This document shows, piece after piece, positions 1 through 6,651 of a DNA stretch of 21,532 nt; position 1 is the first letter of the stretch; the number at the start of each line of letters is the position of its first letter. The notes under the pieces were generated by a model that did not search any database, was not told the DNA's origin, and was given only the letters and a program-made list of their open reading frames with translations. Origin of the DNA: JARBAU01 sp029237525 (GTDB lineage: Archaea > Thermoproteota > Nitrososphaeria > Nitrososphaerales > Nitrososphaeraceae). The stretch is taken from positions 1 to 21,532 of the forward strand of contig DATBKT010000216.1 of NCBI GenBank assembly GCA_036555705.1. The letters run 5' to 3'. The position numbers and the translations under genes were made by a program.

Positions 1-357
1 TATCTTGTCTTGTCGTTCTGCTAAAACACCCCATGAATTTGGATTACCAAGAAGCATTCTGATAAGCTCTATGCCAAACTCCTCAGAAGGCTGCTCGGAT
101 GGATAACCGTGGGCAGAAGAAATGGTCTTGTGTGCTTCGTACCCAATCTTGCCGCATGACTCTACATCTTTTTGTTCAATGGGTCGGATAATTAAATTCA
201 ATTACAAATTACTAGCAATAGAATTCTAATATTAAAAGTAATTTGAAAAAGATATACCTTCAATGGGCTTATCTTGAATCTTATAAAATGTCACATATGC
301 TCTATAACCCTCGGCCTCACCCTTTGTTGTTCTATTGTTAAAAAGAATGTAAACTAT
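1..357 (-). pseudogene. Broken gene fragment of unknown function, running off the left edge
   Basis: Reading leftward there are two open blocks in the same frame. The first, about 268-357, begins after a TGA at 358-360, contains GEAEGYRAYVTFYKIQDKP and has no ATG, GTG or TTG start. The second, 1-183, reads PIEQKDVESCGKIGYEAHK and continues past the window edge. They are separated by about 75-84 bp with in-frame stops, bounded by 9-bp direct repeats. Removing one repeat plus the spacer would join the blocks in frame as KPIEQKD. A TTG at about 196-198 could start the second block alone, so the two blocks might instead be unrelated. I do not recognise the family. Lack of a start codon and the internal stops make a pseudogene most likely. 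Confidence 0.45.
175..267. repeat. 84-bp palindromic insertion with 9-bp direct repeats
   Basis: The 9-mer TTCAATGGG occurs at 175-183 and again at 259-267, exactly 84 bp apart. Between them lies a perfect 9-bp inverted repeat, CAAATTACT (205-213) and AGTAATTTG (237-245), whose spacer contains the palindrome TAGAATTCTA. The direct repeats look like a target-site duplication and the inside like a tiny hairpin element. The insert introduces stop codons into the leftward reading frame. The ends of the insert show only weak inverted similarity, so assignment to a known miniature element family is not possible. Confidence 0.45.
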
Positions 358-374
358 TCAAGATAATAATTAAA

Positions 375-608
375 ATGTCCCAAGATGAACAAAAAGAAAA
401 CGGCATCGTGGATATCCTAGCTAAAGAGATCAAATCATGGAAAGACTTTAGATATGCTCAAAGGGAAGAAGATGCACTTCTATTTGATAAGATGCTTTCT
501 GAATGTGGACAAAATAAAGACTATATTAGAGTTGCTGTCTCCAAATGTGAAGACTATTCAGCGGAATCATTATTTATGCTCTTAGTATTGAAGCAGCAAA
601 GAGGATAA
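375..608 (+). CDS. Small hypothetical protein, probably C-terminally frameshifted
   Basis: This is a 77-aa, mostly helical, charged and soluble protein starting at ATG, with no recognised family. The first 64 residues have convincing amino-acid composition, but the last residues (LFMLLVLKQQRG) do not resemble the rest. In the -1 frame a second open stretch reads IIYALSIEAAKRINELIAKV and ends at a TGA at 662-664. It would continue the amphipathic helix smoothly from SAES. A single-base deletion around 566-572 is the simplest explanation, giving an ancestral product of about 95 aa. No classical slippery heptamer is seen at the junction. No signal peptide or membrane segment is visible. Confidence 0.5.
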   Translation: MSQDEQKENGIVDILAKEIKSWKDFRYAQREEDALLFDKMLSECGQNKDYIRVAVSKCEDYSAESLFMLLVLKQQRG

Positions 609-794
609 ATGAATTGATTGCTAAAGTGACCAAATGTAAAAAATTGCAAAAGCAAAGACAATGATTATGTCAGTTCAAATCTCGCCAACGCTAGTTATAC
701 TGTATACTAAATACTTTGTTTTTAATCTAGTGTTAATTATATCAATTCAAAATACTTTGCAAGACAAGATTGAACAACCGGAATAGTAGGACTT

Positions 795-802
795 CTTATA
801 AG
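795..802 (+). promoter_or_regulatory. Archaeal box A for the gene at 829
   Basis: CTTATAAG is centred about 30 nt upstream of the TTG at 829, the spacing expected for a leaderless archaeal transcript. An in-frame TAG at 826-828 excludes any start further upstream, so the promoter and the TTG support each other. Confidence 0.45.
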
Positions 803-828
803 ATTGGTTTACATAGTTTTGAATATAG

Positions 829-1593
829 TTGATAAAATCTGCGAAAACAAAAAAGCCTTTCGTTCCTGCTGAAAAATTCGCTACGATTTCAGTCTTGAAC
901 AGCTCATCAGTTGTAACTGATGACGAGATAAAAACTGCAATTCCAGACTTTCAGGCTGCAATTGATGAAGACTTTTCACCCTTTTGGGCTGCAAGCGCAA
1001 AGTTAGAGTTTGTTCCAAAAGGTAAAACATCTCCTCCCCGCTCTTGGTGGATTGCAATAATGGACAATTCTGATGTACAGGATGCACTAGGTTATCACGA
1101 TCTAACAAATGATGGCCAACCAATAGGAAAGGTATTTGCAAAAACTGATTTAGATAATGGATATGATTGGCATATTACATTTACGCATGAATTATGGGAG
1201 CAACTTGCTGATCCTTGGATTTGTTGGTTGGCTGCTACAGCTGACATGAAAAAGATTTATGCAGTTGAAGTAGCTGATGCAGTTGAAGCAGATCCACTAG
1301 CGTACAAGAAAGGAAGTACTATGATTTCTGATTTTGTTCTGCCTACTTGGTTTGAGGACTTTTGGAAAGTAGGGCAGACACAATTTGACTTTAAGAATCA
1401 TGTTAACGCACCTTTAAAGCTCGCTAAAGGAGGCTATATTTCGATCTGGACCGCACAGAACGGATGGACTCAACAATATGCTCAAAATGACAAAGAAGCG
1501 GCCAAAAATGCAAGACCACCGAAGGGCTCTAGAAGAGATCGCAGAAGGACGCCGCGTGAACAGTGGAGGGATAGTAATGTTAAACACCGATAA
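829..1593 (+). CDS. Putative HExxE metalloprotein, conserved hypothetical
   Basis: This 254-aa protein has no signal peptide. Its core runs GYHDLTNDGQPIGKVFAKTD (residues 89-107), then THELWEQLADPW (119-130), then YAVEVADAVEADPLAY (144-159) and SDFVLPTWF (167-175). From memory this order matches an uncharacterised family, scattered in phages, plasmids and bacteria, that carries an HExLE-L-DP motif and a later C/A-D-x-VEAD block. H120, E121, E124 and D128 are candidate metal ligands, and a peptidase-like activity is possible but unproven. The end is strongly basic (PPKGSRRDRRRTPREQW, 230-246), perhaps for nucleic-acid or surface binding. The TTG start is the first possible one after an in-frame stop and lies about 30 nt after a box A. 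The gene stands alone with long gaps on both sides, consistent with acquired cargo. Confidence 0.7.
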   Translation: MIKSAKTKKPFVPAEKFATISVLNSSSVVTDDEIKTAIPDFQAAIDEDFSPFWAASAKLEFVPKGKTSPPRSWWIAIMDNSDVQDALGYHDLTNDGQPIGKVFAKTDLDNGYDWHITFTHELWEQLADPWICWLAATADMKKIYAVEVADAVEADPLAYKKGSTMISDFVLPTWFEDFWKVGQTQFDFKNHVNAPLKLAKGGYISIWTAQNGWTQQYAQNDKEAAKNARPPKGSRRDRRRTPREQWRDSNVKHR

Positions 1594-1792
1594 TGATTTG
1601 GCATGCAAATACTGCGCTGATGGCTAGCTCTCCGACAACCTTATCAAAGGCCATTATTATATTAATTAATTAATTTAATTAAGCTTGATTAAGATGTCAG
1701 TTGTTTTGGGATAGAGCAAATTGTCAGATTTCTTTCTGAAAGTAGATTAACTTCACTCCTGAGAAGATGAAATAACGGCGTGTAAAATTCTG

Positions 1793-1939
1793 ATGATGAT
1801 GAAGTGCGCCACGGTGAAAGACTTGACAAGCTCCTGTTCCATATGCAGTAAAATTCTCAGAAATAATGGAGTATTCAATACAACCATTTGTATGGTTTGT
1901 AATTTACATTTGATCTCCCAATTCAGAAGACCTTTTTAA
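1793..1939 (+). CDS. Possible 48-aa zinc-knuckle mini-protein
   Basis: An ATG-ATG-ATG cluster at 1793-1801 opens a 48-codon frame ending in TAA at 1937-1939. The product has a CSIC pair (residues 15-18) and a CMVC pair (33-36) separated by 14 residues, plus C5 and H39. That is the layout of a small zinc ribbon or rubredoxin-like knuckle. No clear box A or Shine-Dalgarno precedes it, and the frame is open for 30 nt upstream to a TGA at 1760. Two well-spaced CxxC pairs in so short a frame are unlikely by chance, but composition alone does not prove expression. It could also be the remnant of a larger zinc-binding protein. Confidence 0.3.
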   Translation: MMMKCATVKDLTSSCSICSKILRNNGVFNTTICMVCNLHLISQFRRPF

Positions 1940-2238
1940 TTTTATATATTTTACAACGTAAATAGAAGACACTATTTCCAAGATATCTGAACCGGAGATT
2001 TAGAAGTATTATAGACTACTTATTGGTAATTAAAGAAATGGTAATTCGTCTAACTGCTTGATTTAATAAACTAAGATATGGCGCTTTGACGATAAAATTC
2101 AACTGCATATACATGCTTGGACTTGGCATTGTAGCGCGCTTCATGATAGAAAGTATGCATAAATATTATCATCATACCGGGATGGTCAGTCTAGGAATGC
2201 TATGATCCTGAGGATAGGGTTAGTATTGATATAGAGAC

Positions 2239-2246
2239 TATATACC
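2239..2246 (+). promoter_or_regulatory. Possible box A for the frame at 2270
   Basis: CTATATAC is centred about 27 nt upstream of the TTG at 2270, matching leaderless archaeal spacing. The open frame continues upstream through this element to a TAG at 2192-2194, which weakens the argument. Confidence 0.25.
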
Positions 2247-2269
2247 TGAAAATTATATCGTATTCTCAG

Positions 2270-2530
2270 TTGGGTAGCAACGTGTTACTCGATACTATTG
2301 TGGACTCATTTAATGAAGGTGACGAGCTCAAACCTATGAGACATATGCTGGCTCTTCTATCGTGCTGGAAACAAGATGGAGGCATTCTAGTTAAGCAGTC
2401 ACTAAGAACCAAGATAAGGGAAACAAGTGGCTTACTTATTCCCCTTGTAACTGTAATTATCACAATTATATCCACGTTCTTCTTGAAACCCCCCACCCAC
2501 ATCAGGGACTTAACCAATATGAACAAGTAG
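2270..2530 (+). CDS. Possible small single-pass membrane protein
   Basis: This 86-aa frame starts at TTG. Residues 1-50 are polar and amphipathic (LDTIVDSFNEGDELKPMRHM). They are followed by one hydrophobic segment, GLLIPLVTVIITIISTFFL, at about 54-72, and a short polar tail. This suggests an anchored protein with most of its mass on one side of the membrane. The frame stays open and coding-like for 25 codons before the TTG without a better start, so the gene could be 5'-truncated. No family is recognised and there is no same-strand partner. An opposing frame almost exactly covers it, but that one lacks coding character. Confidence 0.35.
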   Translation: MGSNVLLDTIVDSFNEGDELKPMRHMLALLSCWKQDGGILVKQSLRTKIRETSGLLIPLVTVIITIISTFFLKPPTHIRDLTNMNK

Positions 2531-2718
2531 GTTGGTTGAGACTGGATAATGAGGATGAAAAACTGCGTAATATTTCTTGATGTCTAGTAGCCAAAGGATG
2601 CTAATAACTAGTATAGTAAACGTCCCCTTTCTGTACCCAAATATCTCTAAGGCTATCTCTAGTAACTTCGCGCTCAGGGGCTTAGTCCTTTGCTAGTATC
2701 GATATATGATAATAATAT

Positions 2719-2725
2719 AAAAAAA
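2719..2725 (-). terminator. Poly-T terminator after the DUF488 gene
   Basis: Seven A on the plus strand (T7 on the coding strand) lie 12 nt past the DUF488 stop codon. U-runs are the usual archaeal termination signal. Confidence 0.4.
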
Positions 2726-2736
2726 GATGTCTGCAC

Positions 2737-3165
2737 TTACTGGACACTTTGCATCTTCTTTATATCTCCTATCATTTGCTTAATTTTAGATCTATGACAT
2801 AGATTCTCGTCTTCACAATGGCATAACAGAGTAACAGTGCCATCATGATTAGACAATGTCTCTAATGCTTTCTGTGCCTTAGGATTATTCTTTATTTCAT
2901 CTATAAACCGTCTTACGTATTCCGACCAGGTTATCGTCTTGTACTTGATAAATGCATCTTTGAGCTCTTTGCTTGGTGCTAACTCGAGATCTGGATTTCC
3001 TGACTTTCTGCCATTCCACCAATCATCATAATATTGTCTTTTTTCAGCAACATTTACTCCTCGAAGACCGCCTACACCCCTAGATATAAAAATTCGAAAA
3101 CCGTATTCATTTTTATCTAAAGGCGCGCCCTTCTTGATTCGTCCAAGTTTGATTATTACGACCAT
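2737..3165 (-). CDS. DUF488 family protein
   Basis: This 142-aa protein shows the family's marks in order: an N-terminal strand region with KKGAPLDKNEYGFRIFISRG (11-30), YYDDWW (45-50), the LAPSKELKDAF block (62-72), ITWSEYVRRFIDEI (78-91), and the C-terminal signature TLLCHCEDENLCHRSKIKQ (113-131). The CHC-x-DE-x-x-CHR signature is the most diagnostic part. Length is typical of the short (YeaO-like) members. The biochemical role of DUF488 is not settled; the cysteines and histidines suggest metal binding or redox chemistry. The ATG start at 3165 leaves no in-frame alternative nearby, and TTTTAAAG about 35 nt upstream is a possible box A giving a very short leader. It is transcribed alone, towards a T7 terminator. 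Confidence 0.8.
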   Translation of the reverse strand: MVVIIKLGRIKKGAPLDKNEYGFRIFISRGVGGLRGVNVAEKRQYYDDWWNGRKSGNPDLELAPSKELKDAFIKYKTITWSEYVRRFIDEIKNNPKAQKALETLSNHDGTVTLLCHCEDENLCHRSKIKQMIGDIKKMQSVQ

Positions 3166-3196
3166 GGGTACAAAGCTATCTTATTTCATTTAGACT

Positions 3197-3204
3197 CTTT
3201 AAAA
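3197..3204 (-). promoter_or_regulatory. Possible box A for the DUF488 gene
   Basis: On the minus strand this reads TTTTAAAG, centred about 35 nt upstream of the ATG at 3165. That would place transcription start a few bases before the codon. Confidence 0.3.
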
Positions 3205-3541
3205 TTAGATTATATACACGTATTGCTATCGATTTTATTTGACAAGGGGCTAAATTGCAAGATCGCACGCATAGAATTGGGTCTAGCAGCAATCTAACAC
3301 CCGAGATACCCGGGATATTTTCTAACCTAGATAGTTTTAAGTGCGAAAGTGGCATAGCCCAACAAATCCAACTATTCGACATTAGGTTTACATGTCACTA
3401 TTGGCCGGTAACTACCAATTTAGACAAAAATACTTTTTGCTACAAATTATTTATTCTTCATACCTCTTTTACTCTATCTGCTCATAGCAAATTGTATTTT
3501 TTATCATGTGCAATCACATCAGTTGTAGAGTTATTCATAGT
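3205..3541. other. Intergenic region, no supported gene
   Basis: Open frames exist on both strands but none has coding composition or a recognisable domain. A modest hairpin can form at about 3279-3303 (GGGT...ACCC plus TAG...CTA), next to a short CCCG/CGGG inverted repeat at about 3300-3315. I see no tRNA fold and no terminator T-run there. Confidence 0.35.
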
Positions 3542-4246
3542 CTACTCCACCTGTAAATAGTCTGCAAGATCTGCTTTAGTATGACTTTTGCTCATTAGAT
3601 GATTATATAACTGCTGTGGCCTGCGTCTTGTTGTATCATGAAATCGTGCATAACAAACTGGACACGTATTTGTATCATTTGTTTCATATTCACCTTCATC
3701 TCCATTTTTGCTTGATTGTTTGGATTTAATATAATTATATGAATGTAAACTAGGTATAGGTATATGTGCGTCACTGCGTACTGGTAACGCTCCTTTTGTT
3801 CCGTTTTAACTATCTGAGCGACTGACCAAATCTCTAGTGAGATGCTGCTTTCCTAGTCATTACTGATTCGAATAATTCCCATTTGTTATAGTGACGACGA
3901 GCAATGTTTACATGTACTATTGTTTTCAGTTTCTACTCCTCACTTTCAAAGTCCTGAACCTCAAATTTAGGCTCTATCCCAGCTCTCTGCAAATTTTGAG
4001 CCGATGGTGACCTTCTAAGATATAACCTTCTTTGTCTACAATTATAGGAACTCATTGCCCAAGCAAGTCCATTGAATTACGTAATGTTTTATATTCACAT
4101 CGAGTTAGAGCTCTGATTTGGACTTCATATTTAGGGTTGACTTTTAATTTTTCGTAATTGTAATTGATATTATTATCATCTATATCCAATTGCTTAGTTA
4201 TTTCCTCCGTCGAGACCTGCTGAGTTCTCTGGTGATCGATCTGTTG
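3542..4246 (-). pseudogene. Decayed ParB-like nuclease-domain gene with C-terminal C2H2 zinc finger
   Basis: Reading leftward, a ParB-like domain is clear: VNPKYEVQIRALTRCEYKTL, then VPIIVDKEGYILEGHHRLK and ICRELG, then GIEPKFEVQDFESEE and KTIVHVNIARRHYNKWELF. The EGHHR motif is the ParB/sulfiredoxin-fold hallmark. After a linker the end carries CPVCYARFH...HLMSKSH, a C2H2 finger of form C-x2-C-x17-H-x5-H. At least five lesions break it: an in-frame TGA between LGQ and VPI, a frameshift within ELG/GIEP, a TAG at 3933-3935, a frameshift after MTRK, and a TAA before NGTKGALP. ParB-like proteins of this type act in partition or as DNA-binding regulators and are often carried by plasmids and viruses. 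It lies in frame with, and directly behind, the end of the MCM-derived gene. Confidence 0.75.
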
Positions 4247-4909
4247 TTAAAATCGAATCTGAACCATATTAATTGAATTCTGTGCTTCTAATGACCTCAG
4301 GATTGCTTCCTTATGTTGAATGAGATCACTATATTTACAATGATGTTCTATAGAATTTAGATTAGCATTTACAATTTTTGGGTGTAATTTGCAATGATAC
4401 CAAATATGACTGTCTATAGATTTAGAGCCAATTATAGGATAACAAGGACTCTCTTCAAGTGAATGATCTGTTAATGATAGAAATGGTTTATCAGCTCTGA
4501 AGAATTCTTCTACATTGCTATAAGAGATAGAAGAAGACAGCTGCAATTGATTTTGCTTTCTATCTGATGTATCTGATGTATCTGATATCGACCCAAGTGA
4601 TCCATTTTTATTTTCTTGGACTCTCTCACTGCTATTATTTTTATCTGGGCCAGGTAGGCCAGTATCAGATGCATCAGATACATCAGATATGAGGAGGGTA
4701 TTGTTACCCTTGTCTCTCTCTGTGTCTATCCAGTGAAAGACAATGGGTTTTTGACTGGTCTGAACTATATGATCGTGATTTTGTAGCATGTTGACAATGG
4801 GTCTTAGTCTTATATTCTGCTCAAGCTTATATTTGTCGCCGATGTAGCGCTTAACCTTCTCATTTCTGCTACATGCTGATTTGATAACTTCGTCGTAGGA
4901 AATAGCAAA
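4247..4909 (-). pseudogene. Displaced C-terminal part of the MCM gene: winged helix, SD-repeat linker, tail
   Basis: From 4909 this frame reads SKFAISYDEVIKSACSRNEK then VKRYIGDKYKLEQNIRLRPI, ending near FHWIDTE. This resembles the C-terminal winged helix of archaeal MCM helicases. The first ATG (4789) falls inside that domain, so a free-standing 180-aa protein starting there is unlikely. Next comes a low-complexity linker with SDVSDASDTG and SDTSDTSD repeats, then a tail with WYHCKLHPKIVNANLNSIEH. The preceding frame ends at TAA 4911-4913, and a one-base insertion around 4912-4925 would account for the break. The TAA at 4247 is followed in frame by the ParB remnant. Confidence 0.55.
4561..4689. 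repeat. Inverted arrays of 9-bp iteron-like repeats
   Basis: Three tandem 9-mers of type TATCTGATG lie at 4561-4587, and three of the complementary type (ACATCAGAT) at 4663-4689. The two 27-bp arms are reverse complements with a single mismatch, separated by 75 bp. Both encode Ser-Asp-rich protein on the minus strand. The arrangement could form a long hairpin or act as an iteron-type binding array inside the replication module. Confidence 0.55.
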
Positions 4910-4910
4910 C

Positions 4911-5268
4911 TTAGAGCTCTAGAACATCAACGCACTCCTCATACGCTATGATTCTCGGATTTCTTGATACCGCTGCAGACTGTCTAAAGTGAAGCAATAT
5001 TAGATTGTAGAATTCCATTATCTCCGTAACGTCTTCGGCTTCAACCACATTTTTTAGTTTGAGCTTGGCCAATGCTATAGCAGCGCTTTCTAACGACTCT
5101 AACTTTCGTGGAAGACCTCTGACTCCAACTGAACCCATGTTTATCCAATATTCATTCAGCATCTCTCTTGCTTCGTCAGATATGATAGGATTAAATGTTC
5201 TAGCATACATCAAATATTTTCTTAGGAAAGTATCGTAGTCATCAAAGGCCCCTTGTACCATTTTTTTT
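4911..5268 (-). pseudogene. mcm: MCM helicase, C-terminal lid segment (frame 2)
   Basis: This segment continues the AAA+ module of the helicase encoded just upstream, in a different frame. It reads FDDYDTFLRKYLMYARTFNP, then LNEYWINMGSVGVRGLPRKL, then ESLESAAIALAKLKLKNVVE: the sensor-2/lid helices found after the arginine finger of MCM proteins. An ATG at 5259 exists but would leave a fragment without ATPase core. The frames meet at a run of nine A on the coding strand (5261-5269). Eight A would give an uninterrupted EEIAKKMVQGAFDDYD. The segment ends at TAA 4911-4913, where a second frame change leads into the winged-helix part. Confidence 0.7.
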
Positions 5269-6651
5269 TGCAATTTCTTCTCTTCGTCTTGTAAATTCTC
5301 TTAGATATTCTGGTTCAGTATCCTCAATAAAAATGAAGACAAAGTCAAATCTGTGGACAATCTGTGTTAGTGTTGGAAATTCGCTTTGTTGTATATCCTC
5401 AGGGTTCTTCCAAGTATTGTTGATAGGATTAGCTGAAGCTATTATCGAGGTGTTTGTAGTGATTGGGGCATTAAAGCCATATTTGTTTAAGGTAAATCGT
5501 CCCTCTTGCATGCAGTCCAGAAAGTGTTTATGTTCAGATATGTGCATTTGGCCTATTTCATTAAGTGCACAGATAGAACCGTTTGCTAATGGTATAGGTC
5601 CATGTCTTAGTGTGCAAATACCGCCTTCTTCTTTACTGACCTGTGCAGTCAAGCTTAGCCCAGTGGAGCTCTGGCAACTTTCATACCTAGCATTTGGAAC
5701 AATATCTACTATTTTACTTAAGAACGTCGACTTTGCCAGGCTTGGATCTCCTATTAACAAGGCATTCAATCTTAAGCGCTTCGGATTTCTCTTCTCACTA
5801 TTGGGTATGCCAGCATTAGCAGCGACCATTAGTAAGCCCTTTTTGACGTAATCATAGCCTATAATTTGAGGGGCGAAATAAGACGTAATCTCCTCGGTCA
5901 GACAACCTTTTTTATCTTCTATTGATCTTTTCCATGCTAAGATATCACTAATATCTTGTTGTGTGAGATCTTGCTTCTGTTCTCTAACATCTTTTATTGA
6001 CTCAGAGTATAACGTCGTCACAGGCTTGATGTTGGGATTGTCGTTTTCCCTTACGACATGAAGATTTCCGGTAATTGCAACAAGTTTACCAGCAAAGATG
6101 TCTTTCGTGTTATCTTCAAATAATCTAACTCTTATTCTCTCGATTTCGTTGAATTTATCGGGATCCTGAAGTTCGATGTGCATTGCCGTGGTGTATCGAA
6201 TATTAGTACTTACCTTCTGGCTCATGCTACCGCAGTCCTTTCTCGGACACTTGGCATTTTCTTTTACAGGAGATCGAAAAACTGGTTTCTTAGAATAGTC
6301 CATTTTATCCGAAAATCCGCAGTTACTACAAACAACAGTTACTTCCGATACCATATTATAAATTTCGGAAAAACCAATTACCTGCCCTTTGACTTTTACA
6401 TGACCCCCCTTTCTCCGAAGGGCCTCAGACACTGATATTTCTTCAGATATTACTAGGCTTTGTGTATTGTCATCTTCGTTCTCAGCAGCATCATGATGAT
6501 TATTATTATTAGTATGATCATCTACTGTAGAACCATAAGTCTGATTTGACAATTCCTGTATCATTATGTCAACAGTATTTTCATTGATGCTGCCAGAGCT
6601 ATTGACTTCATTGCTTGTATGATCGTTACTATAGTTCGCGCTATCACTCAT
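5242..6651 (-). CDS. mcm: MCM-family replicative helicase, N-terminal and ATPase part
   Basis: This 469-aa frame has an acidic, Asn-rich disordered start (1-75) and an MCM OB-fold with a zinc finger (C108, C111, C135, C140). The AAA+ module has Walker A GDPSLAKST (301-309), Walker B SICALNEIGQM (359-369), sensor 1 ASANP with N408, and arginine finger HRFD (R434). Family members unwind DNA ahead of the fork as hexamers. The A domain of chromosomal MCM is missing, a form seen in plasmid and viral MCMs. The first acidic residue of Walker B is Asn (N364), although E365 is kept. The frame ends after a run of nine A, and the lid continues in another frame, so the product is truncated unless slippage restores it. 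The start ATG overlaps the upstream stop (ATGA), indicating translational coupling. Confidence 0.85.
   Translation of the reverse strand: MSDSANYSNDHTSNEVNSSGSINENTVDIMIQELSNQTYGSTVDDHTNNNNHHDAAENEDDNTQSLVISEEISVSEALRRKGGHVKVKGQVIGFSEIYNMVSEVTVVCSNCGFSDKMDYSKKPVFRSPVKENAKCPRKDCGSMSQKVSTNIRYTTAMHIELQDPDKFNEIERIRVRLFEDNTKDIFAGKLVAITGNLHVVRENDNPNIKPVTTLYSESIKDVREQKQDLTQQDISDILAWKRSIEDKKGCLTEEITSYFAPQIIGYDYVKKGLLMVAANAGIPNSEKRNPKRLRLNALLIGDPSLAKSTFLSKIVDIVPNARYESCQSSTGLSLTAQVSKEEGGICTLRHGPIPLANGSICALNEIGQMHISEHKHFLDCMQEGRFTLNKYGFNAPITTNTSIIASANPINNTWKNPEDIQQSEFPTLTQIVHRFDFVFIFIEDTEPEYLREFTRRREEIAKKNGTRGL
5261..5269 (-). other. A9 run at the MCM frame break
   Basis: Nine consecutive A on the coding strand (T9 on the plus strand) mark the position where the helicase reading frame changes. 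Loss of one A restores the frame. It may be an inactivating indel, a sequencing error, or a site of transcriptional slippage. Confidence 0.6.

Larger units (their letters stand above)
1594..2265. other. Long AT-rich intergenic region with coding scraps
   Basis: Apart from the possible zinc-knuckle frame at 1793-1939, this stretch holds an AT-only run (about 1655-1685). It also holds a short leftward frame at 2071-2175 (34 aa, containing YHEARYNAKSKHVYAVEFYR) that looks coding in composition but has no recognisable family and may be a gene remnant. No RNA gene or convincing terminator is seen. Confidence 0.4.

Noticed and set aside
881..1141. 86-codon open frame on the minus strand
   Set aside because: It lies entirely inside the metalloprotein gene, with no start signal and non-coding composition.
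2266..2526. 86-codon minus-strand frame opposite the membrane-protein candidate
   Set aside because: Composition is poor and no promoter is seen; the opposite strand has a box A and a clear membrane segment.
3255..3560. 101-codon plus-strand frame
   Set aside because: Composition is random-looking, with scattered Cys, Trp and His and no domain. It overlaps the end of the ParB/zinc-finger remnant on the other strand.
6481..6520. Trinucleotide-like ATT/ATG repeats
   Set aside because: They encode the Asn/His-rich disordered stretch at the start of the MCM protein; ordinary low complexity.
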